Of a stretch of 64,000 bases of DNA, positions 50,381-62,300 are shown one piece after another. A model generated the notes under the pieces. That model worked only from the letters and a program-made list of their open reading frames with translations. It did not search any database and was not told the DNA's origin. The position numbers were made by a program, and so were the translations under genes. The DNA is from Rallus limicola (taxonomy: Eukaryota > Chordata > Aves > Gruiformes > Rallidae): contig JAKCOZ010000015.1 in NCBI GenBank assembly GCA_022605955.1, forward strand, positions 12,777,287-12,841,286. The letters are read 5' to 3'. The first letter of the stretch is position 1. Each line of letters opens with the position of its first letter.

Positions 50381-53300
50381 CTGTGGAGTCAAGTTGCTGG
50401 GGAAAAACAAAACAAAAAAAAACCCAAGGAAACTTTTTCTTTGCGTTTGCAGGTACGTGCTGTGTGTTACACATCAGCATGTCGCCCTAGACCTGTTTGT
50501 TCTGGCTTTACTGTCTAATCAGAAGAGATAAATAATTACCTCGGTGACAAAACTACGGTGGGGCTAAGGCTGTTGTGTCCTGGTCATGGTGGAAGCGCCT
50601 GTTACCTGGAGCGTGCCCTTTAAGGAATCTTACCCTTGTGCCCTTCTCCACCATCCAGCAGGGCTTTTATCAAGAAAACTTTTCCTACTTGCACCTTAAC
50701 TACCTGGTGTTTTCTGTAACCGTATCACAGCTTCAACCGTAGGGCCTGGTGTTCCTGCTTATGTCTTTATAATCCCAAACCATTGCTGACCACATTTTTT
50801 TCCCTTCAGAAGCAAAAGTATAATCGGTCCTCCTGGACCCCCTACTTCCTCAGACTGGATGTGCTTGGTCCTATAGGTTGGTGGCCAATTTTAAATGCTT
50901 AGAACTACTGTGTGTGCTTACTGAAACTGAACCAGATAATTGTGTGCTGTTTAAGAAAGAGCATGTTTTTGGATACGTGATTAGTACATTTTGACCGAAG
51001 CTAATGTACTTTAAATTATCCCTGCATGTTAAGCAACTTGTATCTTAAAAGAGTAGGCCCCTTAAGAGGCATTGAATATATACAAACCTCGACTCAGGAA
51101 TATCTTTTCTACATTTCCATTTATTTAAAAACTGATTGAAACACTTGGTGTATCAAAGAAGAGGCTGCATAAAATTCTCACTCTTAAAAGCAAAACCAAA
51201 TTGTCCAGCACATTTGAATTTGCAGATTGGTTCAACTCTGAAATTATATGATATTTAATTTCTGCATTTCGATAGATGATTAATAACTTTTTAGATACTT
51301 TTAAAATTCTTATTATTAAAAAAGGAAAAGAGGCTGTTCCTGTGCTGGTTTTGCCTTTCTGTGGCTAACTGTACTCAATATAAAAGCAGGTTAGGAAGTA
51401 TACAAGGTCATCAGCAGAGCAAATGATTAATGACTGTGTAGTCTTGCTATGAAGACCTTTCTTTATGCTGTATCAGACCATGTTTTACCTTTAAAAGCAT
51501 AGAAAGGAAAAGGCTGATATTTATTTTAAAAATTTAAGGGCTTTTGGTGTGTGTGTGTGTATTCATCTTGGGATTCTTTTTGTAGGGAGTGGTGAGAAAA
51601 TTTCAAGGTTGCAACTCAGCTTGTGACTCACCTGACTGAAACAAGTCACACTACTTTTCTCTTTGCCTGTCATATGAGGGTAATACTATGGAGTTATCTT
51701 AACAAGGGATTTTAAAGATTAAGTCTTAACATCTGTAATTAATATGTGACAGAACACATGACACATCTATATACATGTGCATAGCTTTCTGGTTTTGAGA
51801 TCAGCTAATTTGTGACTAAGTTTTACAGTAGTCTTCTATAAGAAATGTTCTCTGTTTTGTACTATAAAACACATTTCTCTAGCAGAATTCAGGAAAGTAG
51901 CAACTTCAAATGGAGTTAATTTCAGAAGTGTGCTTTGATATCTCAACTGGCAAATAGCATAAAAATCTGACTTGTTTCTGTAGATCTTAACAACTGAGTT
52001 TAATGATTTGGCTCACTTGAATAGCAAGAGGGGTACATCTCTCATAATTCTGGAGCATACCAGGGCTTCTTTGAATCAGTTGTCAGCTTTTTAATAAATG
52101 CCTTACGTTGAAGCATTCTGTAAGATATTATTACTCTTGTTCTTACCTTTTATGTACTTTTATTTTATACAAATGTTACAAGACATAAACATTTTTGAGA
52201 TAAATTAGACAGCAGTAAATGAGGTTTGATAGTAATGAATTGAAGAATCCCCCTAAACCCTCTATCTAATAAGTGTGGGTTTAGTGTTACAGTTGTTTTC
52301 AGCATTGTAGGCTTTTTGTTAGTGTACTGAGGGGTTTTTTTGTGGGTTGTTTTTGGAGGGGGTTGTTTGTTTTTAGATTTCTGGGTTGGGTTTTATTGGT
52401 GGGGTTTTTTTTTTTCTTTTCTGCAAAATACTGAGAGGCCTCAAAAATGTGGGGAACTAATACTCATTATGTAAACAGGGAGAAGAACAGCCAACAGGTC
52501 TTCAGAGGATTCCAGATATGTCCCCTAACAGAATTTTTGGCCTGTGCTGGAGGGTGAAAGTAGCTGCCTTCTGGATAAGGTAGGCTTTACTTGCACCTTG
52601 TGCACTGTTTAGCATACTGTTTCTCAGACCTTTCCTAGTGCCACCCTTGGATTTACCTTGAATTTATCTGTGTTCACTTAATCTCCCTGGGTCAAATAGC
52701 TTTTACCTCAGCCAAGAAATATTAACTGGCTTTTAGTTGTGTTTTGTAAAAGTTGGTGTTGACAGTTTTGAGGTATTCTTGCCTTAAAAAAACCAAACCT
52801 TTTGAGCTTTGAAGTTGGCTTTGAATATAATCTTTGTTACTCATGTTCAACTCCTATTTGAAAAGGAGCTACATGCAGCAGAATATCTGAGGTGGTTGAA
52901 ATACTGGTACAGTTTGGTAAAGAAGCAGTGGGAAAGGTGAGATGAAAGGCAAGATTTGGAGTGTGATAAGTAATCAAGAAAGATAATATATGCCATTTAT
53001 TCTTTTTTTTTTTTAATTAAAGTTGAAAACATTGTGCAGGCTACTGTGAAAGGTGACCTGGCAGTGGAGCAGCAATGGGTGACAGTGGCAAAGGGAAGCA
53101 GGAGTAGCCATTATGGGTTTCAAACCAAACCCACCAAGAGCGGTTGGTGTGGTCTCTCTAGCTGGTATTAACAGAGTCCTGAGAGGCTTCACATCTCTAA
53201 AGAACAAGAGATTCACCTACTATACAGATGAACCTACTGTCCCTGGGCATAAACAGTGATGCAAAATCTGAAAGGGAGATTAGTTTACAGCCTCATCAAG

Positions 53301-56300
53301 CACTGATGGTTTAAGAGGATTGGATTTGCATATCCAAGGAGCAGTGATTTCTCCTATTATTGATTACTTAAAGCACACAACGGACATTACATTGAAAATC
53401 CAAATTGCCCTGTAGTGGTATTTAGCTAAAGCTCTACTGGTAATTTCAAATGGGTTGCAAGGGAAATATTGATAATTTCCAATGGGCCAAAATAATGAAA
53501 TACAGTTTTTGAGTGGAGGGTCAGGGTCCATTTCCACTACGAGTGGCAATGCCTAGAAATTTTATCTGGTTCTTTGCTATTGAGTATTCTTGGATCTAAA
53601 ATTTTTTCTGCTACATCCTTATTTCTTATAGAAACCCCATCAAACCTGACCATGAACACATCCAGGGATAGTTATAATGGAATTTTGGTATCTTTTCTTC
53701 TGAAATTTTTATGTGGAGTTGCATTAACATTAGAAGGTCTCTTAGACGTATGTATTTCCATTTCACTTAATTTCTCCAAAATTAAAAAGCAGTGTGAGCA
53801 GCTGCCTTGTGAGCTTCAGAATTGGTACTTCTGCTCCATTGTGCAGTTGCAGCCCTGAACTCTGTTTAAAACCAAGTGTGTTGATACATTTCAGTGCCCA
53901 CGTTACGGTCTCCAGGTCTGATTAAGTTCAGCATTGAATGTAATAAGATTGTTTTAATAGCAACAGTTTCTTACTCAGGTAACACAGATGAACAAATGTA
54001 GGAGCTTGGCAAGCTTCAACACCAGATGGCAGTGTCTGGTGAGCTGCAGACCTGTGCCTAGCCGGTTAGTTTACCTGGATTTTATGAAAATTCTTTTTGT
54101 GACCTACCAAGATCTTTTTTCCCTGAAAAATCATTAAAAACTCTGAAAGAATGAGTGTTTCTTACTGGGAGTTAAAAGCAAGCTATACTGAAGAAGCTTT
54201 TTTTCATCCTCCACAATCTGAGAGAGACACAAAAGTTAGAATTATTTGGTTAACTTAGTGAGTAGCTTTAGGAAGTTATGTGCCTGTCATAAAAGTCTCT
54301 TACTGCTACATATGCCTGTCTTCATTGGTAGTTCTTGATAGCTTCCTGAAGGGATCACCTATGAAGGTATTCACCACTTAGGGAAGTATGTGGTAATCCG
54401 AGTCCCAGCTGTGTGGCCCAGGTTAATTTCATTCATTTTCATCCAGGAGAAACAAAACACATTTCAGAAAGCATTTCTACCAGTGCTTCTGTCAGCATTT
54501 TTAAGTTCTTTGAAAAAATAATGGCCTGTATTTGGAAACTATATTACATTATATTATAATCCATAAGAGTTTTTTTATATTGTTAAAGTCCATGTTAGTT
54601 TCTGGATTCAAGAGGCTGCCTGTCTATCAGGGATCATGCTTTCCACCTCTTTGGGAAAGAGAACTTGGTAAGCAGCTCAAATTCAGTTGTATTGTTTTCT
54701 TTTTGACTCACTGAGTTTTATGGGAATTTATTTTTTTTAAACTGGAGCTCCATATACAGATTGTAGAGGCAGAAAACTGATCTGCCAGTCATTGCTATAT
54801 AAGAGGCTTTGCATTCTCTCTGGACCTGTGCAAAGTCTGAATACTCAAGCTAACTGCCTTCAGTCAAGAGGAGTCCTGAGGCAACAGCTGTACTGAGACA
54901 TGCAGGGCTATAAAACCCTTGCTTAACACTGCTTCCCACTGACCTCTAGTTCACCAAATATTCCAGCAGGAAGGAGTTTAATATGTAGGTACTTATGGCT
55001 TTTTTTTTAATGGTTGCACTTCATAGTTGCAAGGCTGTCAAATGACAGTCGGAGGTCAGCTGGCTGGTGGTCACTGCAGTTATACTGATACCACTTCAAG
55101 ACTGATTCATACGTGTTGCTGTGTCCTTGGTAAGATCACTTCTTGAATTGCCATTCTTTTTAATAGCTTGGTTTGACAACAATCTCATTGCACAACACAA
55201 AGTGAGTCCAGTAAGCCAACATTTTTCAGCTGAACATCTTTTTGATATAAAGCCCCATATGGATTGTTTATTTCTTTGCAGAATCTCCCTCAACACAGTA
55301 TTGCCAGTTCCAGACTGTGCCATCTCCTTTGCCATTTCCCTGCATCTGTCTATTCATAAAGATTAGCCTGTTTACCAATGTACAGAAAATGAAAGTATTT
55401 CCATAATATTAGTTGCTAACTATGTAATTGTGACTGATTATACAGAATAAGCTATGAGAAAATGGTTAAATAAGAAAAAATAGAGGGCCAGATTTCTTCC
55501 TTTAAAAGCACACAGTCCTACATGCTTACATGCTCCTACATCACACGGTCTAACTATGTTTTATGTAAGAAAGGTAACTTTTCCAACCTGAAATTAAAAT
55601 ATTATTTTAATTTTTGCATGTTATCAAACAAATCTTTGTCCAAAATAGGAAAAGGAGGAATATCTGTAGAGAAGTTATCCTGAACCTGGTCTTGAACATG
55701 TGACATGTAAACTGCTGTGTGGCTGACAGATGACCTTGAATATAAAGATGTTATAGTTGATACTCTATAATGAATGAAATTTGAATTCTCTTTTCAGAAC
55801 CTTTAGCTCCTCTCCCCATTACTCATGATTTTTGGTCATTTTAAGCGTTTGCTCTATAGTGTTTAAACACATTTCTACTGGTTACCAGCCTATGAGTAGG
55901 AAGGACTATCTAACAGTAAAACTATGCTCAGGAAGTTTGAGTGTACTGGTTCTATTATTTTAAGTTTTGGATTTATGTTGTAAGGAATGATCAGGAAGCT
56001 TCCCATACGGTACGATTCGAAAAAGCTGCAACAAAGTTATTTTAATAAGAAAAATGAATGCATGAATTATTTAAAATAGTTGGTGCAACTGTTCCTGTTA
56101 ACTAATCCAGGCACTTGGAAGGCAATTACACTGAGCTTTGACAACACTGCCAACCCACTGCACAGTGCCTTATGCCAAAAGCTATTGTTGTTTTATTGAC
56201 CACGTTCACCATTACATATGCATATGAAAAAACAGAGGCATTTTCATCGGGATTACCCTAATAGCATTAAGAGATTATTTTTTAAATTTCCTTGGAAGGA

Positions 56301-56540
56301 AATTCACTTAAATGAGATTACTTATTACTTGACTGGTTTCCTATCATGCTGCTATGTTTAGGTAAGTGGAGTCCATTAGACTATAAAGTTTTTTTTTAAA
56401 AATGATTTTATACATTAATGGTTTCAAATAAAAGAGAAGTACTATATTTGTTCACAGCTTCTTTTGAGAAAGTTAAGTCGATGTTCTGGTTAGGAGAGAT
56501 AACACTTTTTGTCCCTCTTGGTGGCCCCCCTAGTGTCACC
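50381..56540. other. intergenic DNA between APPL1 and HESX1
   Basis: The two genes are head-to-head, about 7 kb apart. I see no gene. The stretch holds a short TG run near 51548, a G/T-rich patch at about 52325-52415, an octamer site inside an inverted repeat at 53320-53337, and motif-rich AT DNA at about 56150-56300 that may regulate HESX1. Confidence 0.5.
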
Positions 56541-56549
56541 ATTAGTTGC

Positions 56550-56730
56550 TAATTACTTGCAAACAAATAAACAATTAACTCCTCGTGCCTCTTGGTGGGA
56601 GAGTTTTCATTGACATGCTAAAAACTTTCTAATAAAAGATTTTAATTAATGACGTTGCAAATCCAGCCCCCTTGTCAACATAGCTATAAGGAGGACTTGT
56701 GAAGAAATCCAAGTACAGTATAACCTGCTA
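56550..56730 (+). promoter_or_regulatory. HESX1: probable HESX1 promoter
   Basis: The sequence has TATAAG at 56685-56690, 61 bases before the chosen HESX1 start codon. Homeodomain-type TAATTA cores lie at 56550-56555 and 56643-56648. HESX1 in other vertebrates is known to respond to LIM-homeodomain and OTX factors, so TAATTA cores fit, but binding here is inferred. Not a CpG island. Confidence 0.5.
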
Positions 56731-56750
56731 TGCTGGCTGAAGGTGAAAGC

Positions 56751-58656
56751 ATGGCAAGTACATCGCTCTGTGCTGCCAACACGTCGGCGTCTCAGAACCT
56801 TCGGAAAGTGGCTGGTTTTGTAGAAAATAAACCCACTCAATGCTCGTTTTCCATTGAAAGTATTTTGGGATTGGAGCAGAAAAGAGATGGCATTCCAGCT
56901 GTGAAACCTCACAGACCATGGATGGATGCACGCACCAACCTGGGTAAGTCAGCTGTCTGGTTTGTAACTTCTCAAGCTTTTACCCCTTTAAAAAGTATAC
57001 GTTTCATCTTTCTCTTTGTTCCTTGCTTTTTCTAGTTTTAGGTGATGACAGTAATCCTCATCTGCAAATCCCCATTGTTTGCTATGAAAATCCATTATTT
57101 CATGCTAACAGTGATCCAGTGCAAGAGGAGAAAGTTTTGAAATGTGAAAAATACTTGTCGGTCACCGAAAGGCTATCTTTCAAACGAGAATTGAGCTGGT
57201 ACAGGGGTAGAAGACCAAGAACTGCATTCACTAGGAACCAGGTAGGGGGTTTCTCAGTATTTGATAAATGAATAAGTATGTCTTTGAATAAAATGTTGGT
57301 AGAAGCCTGGAACGGCTGCCTAATTTAATATGATGCACCTCTACAGAGAGAAACGTCATCAGGAACTAGTGTAAATTAACAGTAATGTTGCAGATTTCAG
57401 CAGAAAGCTCCTGTTCAACAAACTAAATGGGATTTTGTATTTATTTTCTTTATTACTGTTATGAAGGTAGAGAACTGCTCAACAAGTGTGTTTTAATCTC
57501 CTCAGATTGAAGTGTTGGAAAATGTTTTTAAAATGAACTCCTACCCTGGCATTGATATTAGAGAAGACCTAGCTCGCAAATTAGATTTAGATGAAGACAG
57601 GATCCAGGTAATGAAAAACTTATTTGAACTTTTCTGTAATTACATCGACATGCACTTGCTCGTTATATAAATTAGTAGCTTGACATCAATAGTAATAACT
57701 TTAATAATCTCAGTGTAAACCAATGTACATGTGGTATGCCTGCAATCATTTTTGAAATGAAAGACATTTAATTTCTTCTGAAATCTTAAACCTTCTTCCC
57801 TAGCACTGATGAGGTATTCATCACTCTAATATTTTTATGATATCTGCTCAGATAATCTCTGGTTATCATAGAAGCAAATTACCAAGTTCTGCCATGTTTA
57901 AAAATCATGTTTATATTACACTTGTCACCATGTTTGTTTGAAATTTGTTTTTCAAATACTGAATTAGTTTGTCCAAATGTCTAAGTGTTTTGTGAGGCTG
58001 TCAGTAGAGCACACGTTAAACTGATATTTGAGCCTACATCTTCATCTAGCCAAAAACAACATCTGCTCAGGGATTTTAATTATTGATTTCCAGGCAGTCC
58101 AATGCGATAACCGTACCATAAACATTAGAATTTGGGCCTCACCTTGATGTTAATTAAGCTTTTTGGTACAAGTATTATATTGGGGTTGACGGGACGTTTT
58201 ATGCTGTGATCAATTAAGCAGCTGAAGGAATAACAATTTAAAACTTGAGTGAATTCTTAGGTGATCCTAAGCATCTTGGATCTGAAGTTAGTATTAGTTA
58301 ACATAAATTTTTATATTAATTACAGTGAAGCTGATCCTCACTTTCTAAACTGGAGGTATTCTTTTCCTTGCCTGTGATGATAAAATTATTGCAGATAGCT
58401 ACATACCATCATCTGCAGGGTTTAAAATTTGTATGGAACCTCCTAACTAATATCATACAAAATACTGTACAGTCCTGTGAATATTTTTAAGTTTCAAAGC
58501 TTACAATGCTTACAGTGCTGTATTTCTGAAAACCATGCCCTTTCCTTCCAATTGTAGATCTGGTTCCAGAATCGTCGTGCAAAGCTGAAAAGATCACACC
58601 GAGAATCTCAGTTTCTAATGGTGAAAAATACTTTCACCTCCAGCCTGCTAGAGTAG
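56751..58656 (+). CDS. HESX1: HESX1 (ANF), paired-like homeodomain repressor (4 exons, complete)
   Basis: A transcriptional repressor needed for forebrain, eye and anterior pituitary development. Exons: 56751-56943, 57042-57241, 57506-57607 and 58558-58656, with TAG at 58654-58656; 197 aa (human 185). The N terminus carries the eh1 motif FSIESILG (residues 33-40) that recruits Groucho/TLE co-repressors. A conserved KPHRPWMD segment follows. The paired-like homeodomain is at about 120-181, from [12 protein letters not shown] through helix 3 [16 protein letters not shown]. The protein ends FTSSLLE. The start at 56751 was chosen for its good Kozak context (AGCATGG). An in-frame ATG at 56730 with weaker context would add 7 residues. 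The homeodomain is split by introns 2 and 3, as in other vertebrate HESX1 genes. No defects are seen. Confidence 0.97.
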
Positions 58657-58793
58657 GAAGAAGGATGGTTTGCTGTTATGCTTCTACAATAGCACATGAA
58701 GAATTATTGGCATTTTCATAACTTGTATTAAGTAATGATATATTCATTATAATTTTATCCCCAGATTTTAAAGTTTATAGAAATTTTCTTTCA

Positions 58794-58799
58794 AATAAA
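58794..58799 (+). terminator. HESX1: HESX1 poly(A) signal AATAAA
   Basis: A canonical hexamer 138 bases after the HESX1 stop, followed within 40 bases by a T/G-rich stretch (attcttttttgtgg). Confidence 0.75.
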
Positions 58800-59084
58800 C
58801 TGTAAATACTTGAAGTATTATTGCAATCTATTCTTTTTTGTGGAAAAAAGAAACTTCTCCTATATATTTTAATAACTATTTTCAGGAAAGCTTAAATATT
58901 TTTGCAATTGAAAAAAATCAAAACATTTGGTTGCACAAGATTTTCAGCTACTATGAATTACTGCAGCTTCATGAAGATGACTTAACAAAGTTTCATGTTT
59001 GTCTTTTAAAAAAAAAAAAATCTGCTTTAAATCTGAAATACATAATATGCAGAATGGATTTTTGTTATGAAACAGATTGTGCAT

Positions 59085-59342
59085 GATAGGACCAAGGGGT
59101 ATTTGCCTTAGCAGGAGGGGAGATTTAGATTAGATATTAGTAAGAAATTCTTCACTTTGAAGGTGGAGAGGCACTGCAATGGCTTTCCCACAGAAGCTGT
59201 CGCTGACTGCAGTGTGCAAGGCCAGGCTGGATGGGGCTTTGGGCACCCTGGGCCAGTGGAGGGTGTTCCTGCCCAAGGCAGGGTGTTGGGACAAGATAGG
59301 CTTTGACATCCCTTCCCATCCAAACAGTCTGTGATTCTATGA
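59085..59342 (+). repeat. CR1 LINE 3'-end copy downstream of HESX1
   Basis: CR1 blocks are clear: gaggggagatttagattaga, aagaaattcttcactttgaa, aggctggatggggctttggg, ccctgcccaaggcagg-type sequence, and the tail gtctgtgattctatgaa. Sense on +, 5'-truncated. Confidence 0.9.
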
Positions 59343-62300
59343 ATGCCTGGTCACTGAGTTAAGTTTGTTTCCCAATTTTTTGTGGAAAGAGTTTTGTTTT
59401 ATACGAAGTACTTTGATATTCACTGAAGGAAGAATATGACATAGAAGTCAGGGTATCATCGTTAATACAGGCTAAATGCAAATAGCAAAAAGGGAAAACC
59501 CCATAGATACTTGCAGTGTTTTAGTAGTGCAAAGACAGTTACCTTATGTTTCAGTTGCACTTTCTTGTTTAATAGTAATAAAATGAAAAGACTTCTTTTT
59601 TTTTTGTCCTGGCAGGTTACTTTCAATGTAGTATAGTCTCTAGAAGAGGTAGGTGTCAAAATTTTAAGTACCTGTCTCTACTTCCAATTTTCAATGTCTG
59701 TATCTCTTCTAACATGCTCTAGTTTTCTTCCAGTTGTGTTCTGAGACCATCTCTAAATTATCCACTATAACAACTGAAATGTATAATGTAGCTTTGCTGA
59801 ATGTTTGCAAGGTATTGCAAAATGCTGTTAGTTTAGTATTTTACAAGACACCATTGTATCTGTTAATCATCAACAAACCAAGTATTGCTTGCTCTTCTTT
59901 TTTCAATGCCTGTATCCATGATATCTGCTGTCCTATGGCATTCAAGGTAAGCTTGAGAAAAGGGGTGATAGAAAAGGGAAGGGTCATTTGACTTCAGTCC
60001 TTAGTTGATATTTTGGATCATAGGTTGAGATAAGAGTTTAAATGAAAATTATTTCTGTATTTTCTGAAAAATATTACTGAAAAGCTGTATTACTTTAGAA
60101 CCAGACTATAGGTATTTCCATTTTGTGTTTAACTTCATGAGGTCATTGCCTTAATTTTTATAGAATCCCTAAAATCTTTAATTGCTTCACTTTACTTCTA
60201 GAAATCCTGTTTTTGTGTGAAAATAACAAACTTTTATCCCAGATTCAAATGTTAAAATTTTTTGTACTTTGTTGGATTCAGGGAATACAACAGAAGTTCA
60301 GTTATCCTGCATTCAAAAATACTTTGGAGAGCAGTCACAATAAAAGCAATTTAAATGGGGACAAATCTATTTGAAATAGTTTTTAGAGAAATTGGAATCT
60401 CACTTCAGTACCTACCTGATCTGGTAAAGTTAAAGACAATATTAGGAATGCATGACTTATATTTTCTTTTTCCTCTCACCTCAGACCATATATTGCCCAT
60501 AGCTTAACCTTATTGCAGGTAATTGGAAACTACTGTTTACTTTACTGCTGGAAACAACGTTTCCAGCAGCAACAGATTAGACTAATCTGTACAGATTAAT
60601 GCTTAAGAACCTTACTCTGTTATCTGGCAAATACCTAAATACACCTAATGTCTCTTATAATGGAACTTGTCTCAAGTGACGGAAGTCTGACAAAGCAATT
60701 TAAGGGAAGGAGTAGAATAGTAGCAGAATAATAATAGCACCAGCCCTGGTATCCAGCTCTCAATTAGCAAATGTTACCAGAAGGGTGACTGGTGTAAGGT
60801 ACTTAGTGTTGAACATAGTGCTGAGGGGCAAAAGTTTAATAGCATAATTGCATTATTTGCTTCATCTTGGCTTAGCTTGTTCTTCCAAAAGTTAATGCAT
60901 CAGCAAGTTAAAGGAGAGCCTCTGACTTTACACTTAGACCTACATTGACCAGCATGAGTTTAAATTGTGGCCATCGCTTTCTGAAATACAGATGATTTGT
61001 TTTTTCCCTTAAAAAAGATATTAGTCTGGACTTCACAGGAATTTCTAATCTTGTATATCCTGATACTGTGGAGCTTTCTGGGCTACCTTGGTAATGCATG
61101 TAATACGTTGTGTTACAGAATACATTGTGTAAATAATGTTGTATATCTAGGCACAGTCAGTCCAAACAACAGTGGGTGACGCTGTGACAGAAGAGGCCAC
61201 TGTGCAAGCTGCTCCAGCAAAGTAGCCTTGCAGTGCCGCTGTTTGGGTATCTACCCTTCAGAACTGACTAGAAAAGTCTCTTTCTTGGTTTCCATTCTGA
61301 TTTAACTTTTGTGAAGGCACAACTTCCTTTGCTTCCAGACATGTGGCCTTGCATTGGCTCCAGGGATCATTAGACCCTGGGATAAGCTGATAAATTCACT
61401 AGGATGGTGAAAAACTGCCCTAGAAAGAAAACCTGGCTGGTGGTACAACTTCTTACTCTGAATACTGGCAAACTGTTGTGTCAGCATCCATTAACAGCTA
61501 CAGTTCAGGCTATGGACAAGTTCATAATGTGCTTCTTCATTGACTTTAATGGCACTTAAACATCCTAGCAGTGCTTTCCTGAAGTAAGTCCAGTGCCTGG
61601 GACCCTAATCAGGACCCTGCCTGCATAATTGCTTTTTTACGTTCTCTTCATTAGTGTGTTATCTTAACTTTTTTTTTTGGAACACAAACTTCAGTAATGC
61701 CCAGTGCTGTCCAAAAAAGGATGACCTATGCTCAAGTTGTAAAAGCAGATTCAAGCTCATTTGTACCAAAGAACCAATGCTTCAAAGGTCTATTGTAGTA
61801 TTACTTGCAGTGTACCTAACAGTGTAGTTTGAAACTTGGTTTTCAAATTACCAGTGTTAGCATTGAAAGCCTAGATTTAGAACACCATTCATTACATTGT
61901 CATTTAAAACTTTGAATTTGCAATTATTTAGTTTATCAAGTCTGCACTTAGCAATAGCAGGGTAGCACACCAGCCAACTCTATGTTACAATTTGGTGTAT
62001 GTGGGTACGCCTATTTTTTTTCTAGTTGGTCCAAGTTTTGCATTGAAGATTCTTCTAAAGCAACAAAGCCCAGGGCTTTACAGTTGTATGTAAGAAGAAT
62101 AACACTATGTTATAACATTATTAAAGGAAATGTGGCTTCAAAAATCAATCAGTGTTTTTGTGCCTGAATTTAACAAAAGACTTGCACAAAAGTTGAAGAA
62201 AATTATTAGCAAACACATTCAGTTTACCTAACATGAAATGAAGCTAATTTTAAACAGTGGAGATAAGCTCTCAAGGTTAAGGAGTAATCACAAAACTTAA

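Noticed and set aside
52990..53220. slightly GC-richer stretch with codon-like look
   Set aside because: No continuous frame or family match was found; possibly an unrecognised old repeat.
58838..59086. 82-aa open frame after HESX1
   Set aside because: AT-rich sequence beyond the HESX1 poly(A) signal, lysine/asparagine-rich from A-runs; no domain.
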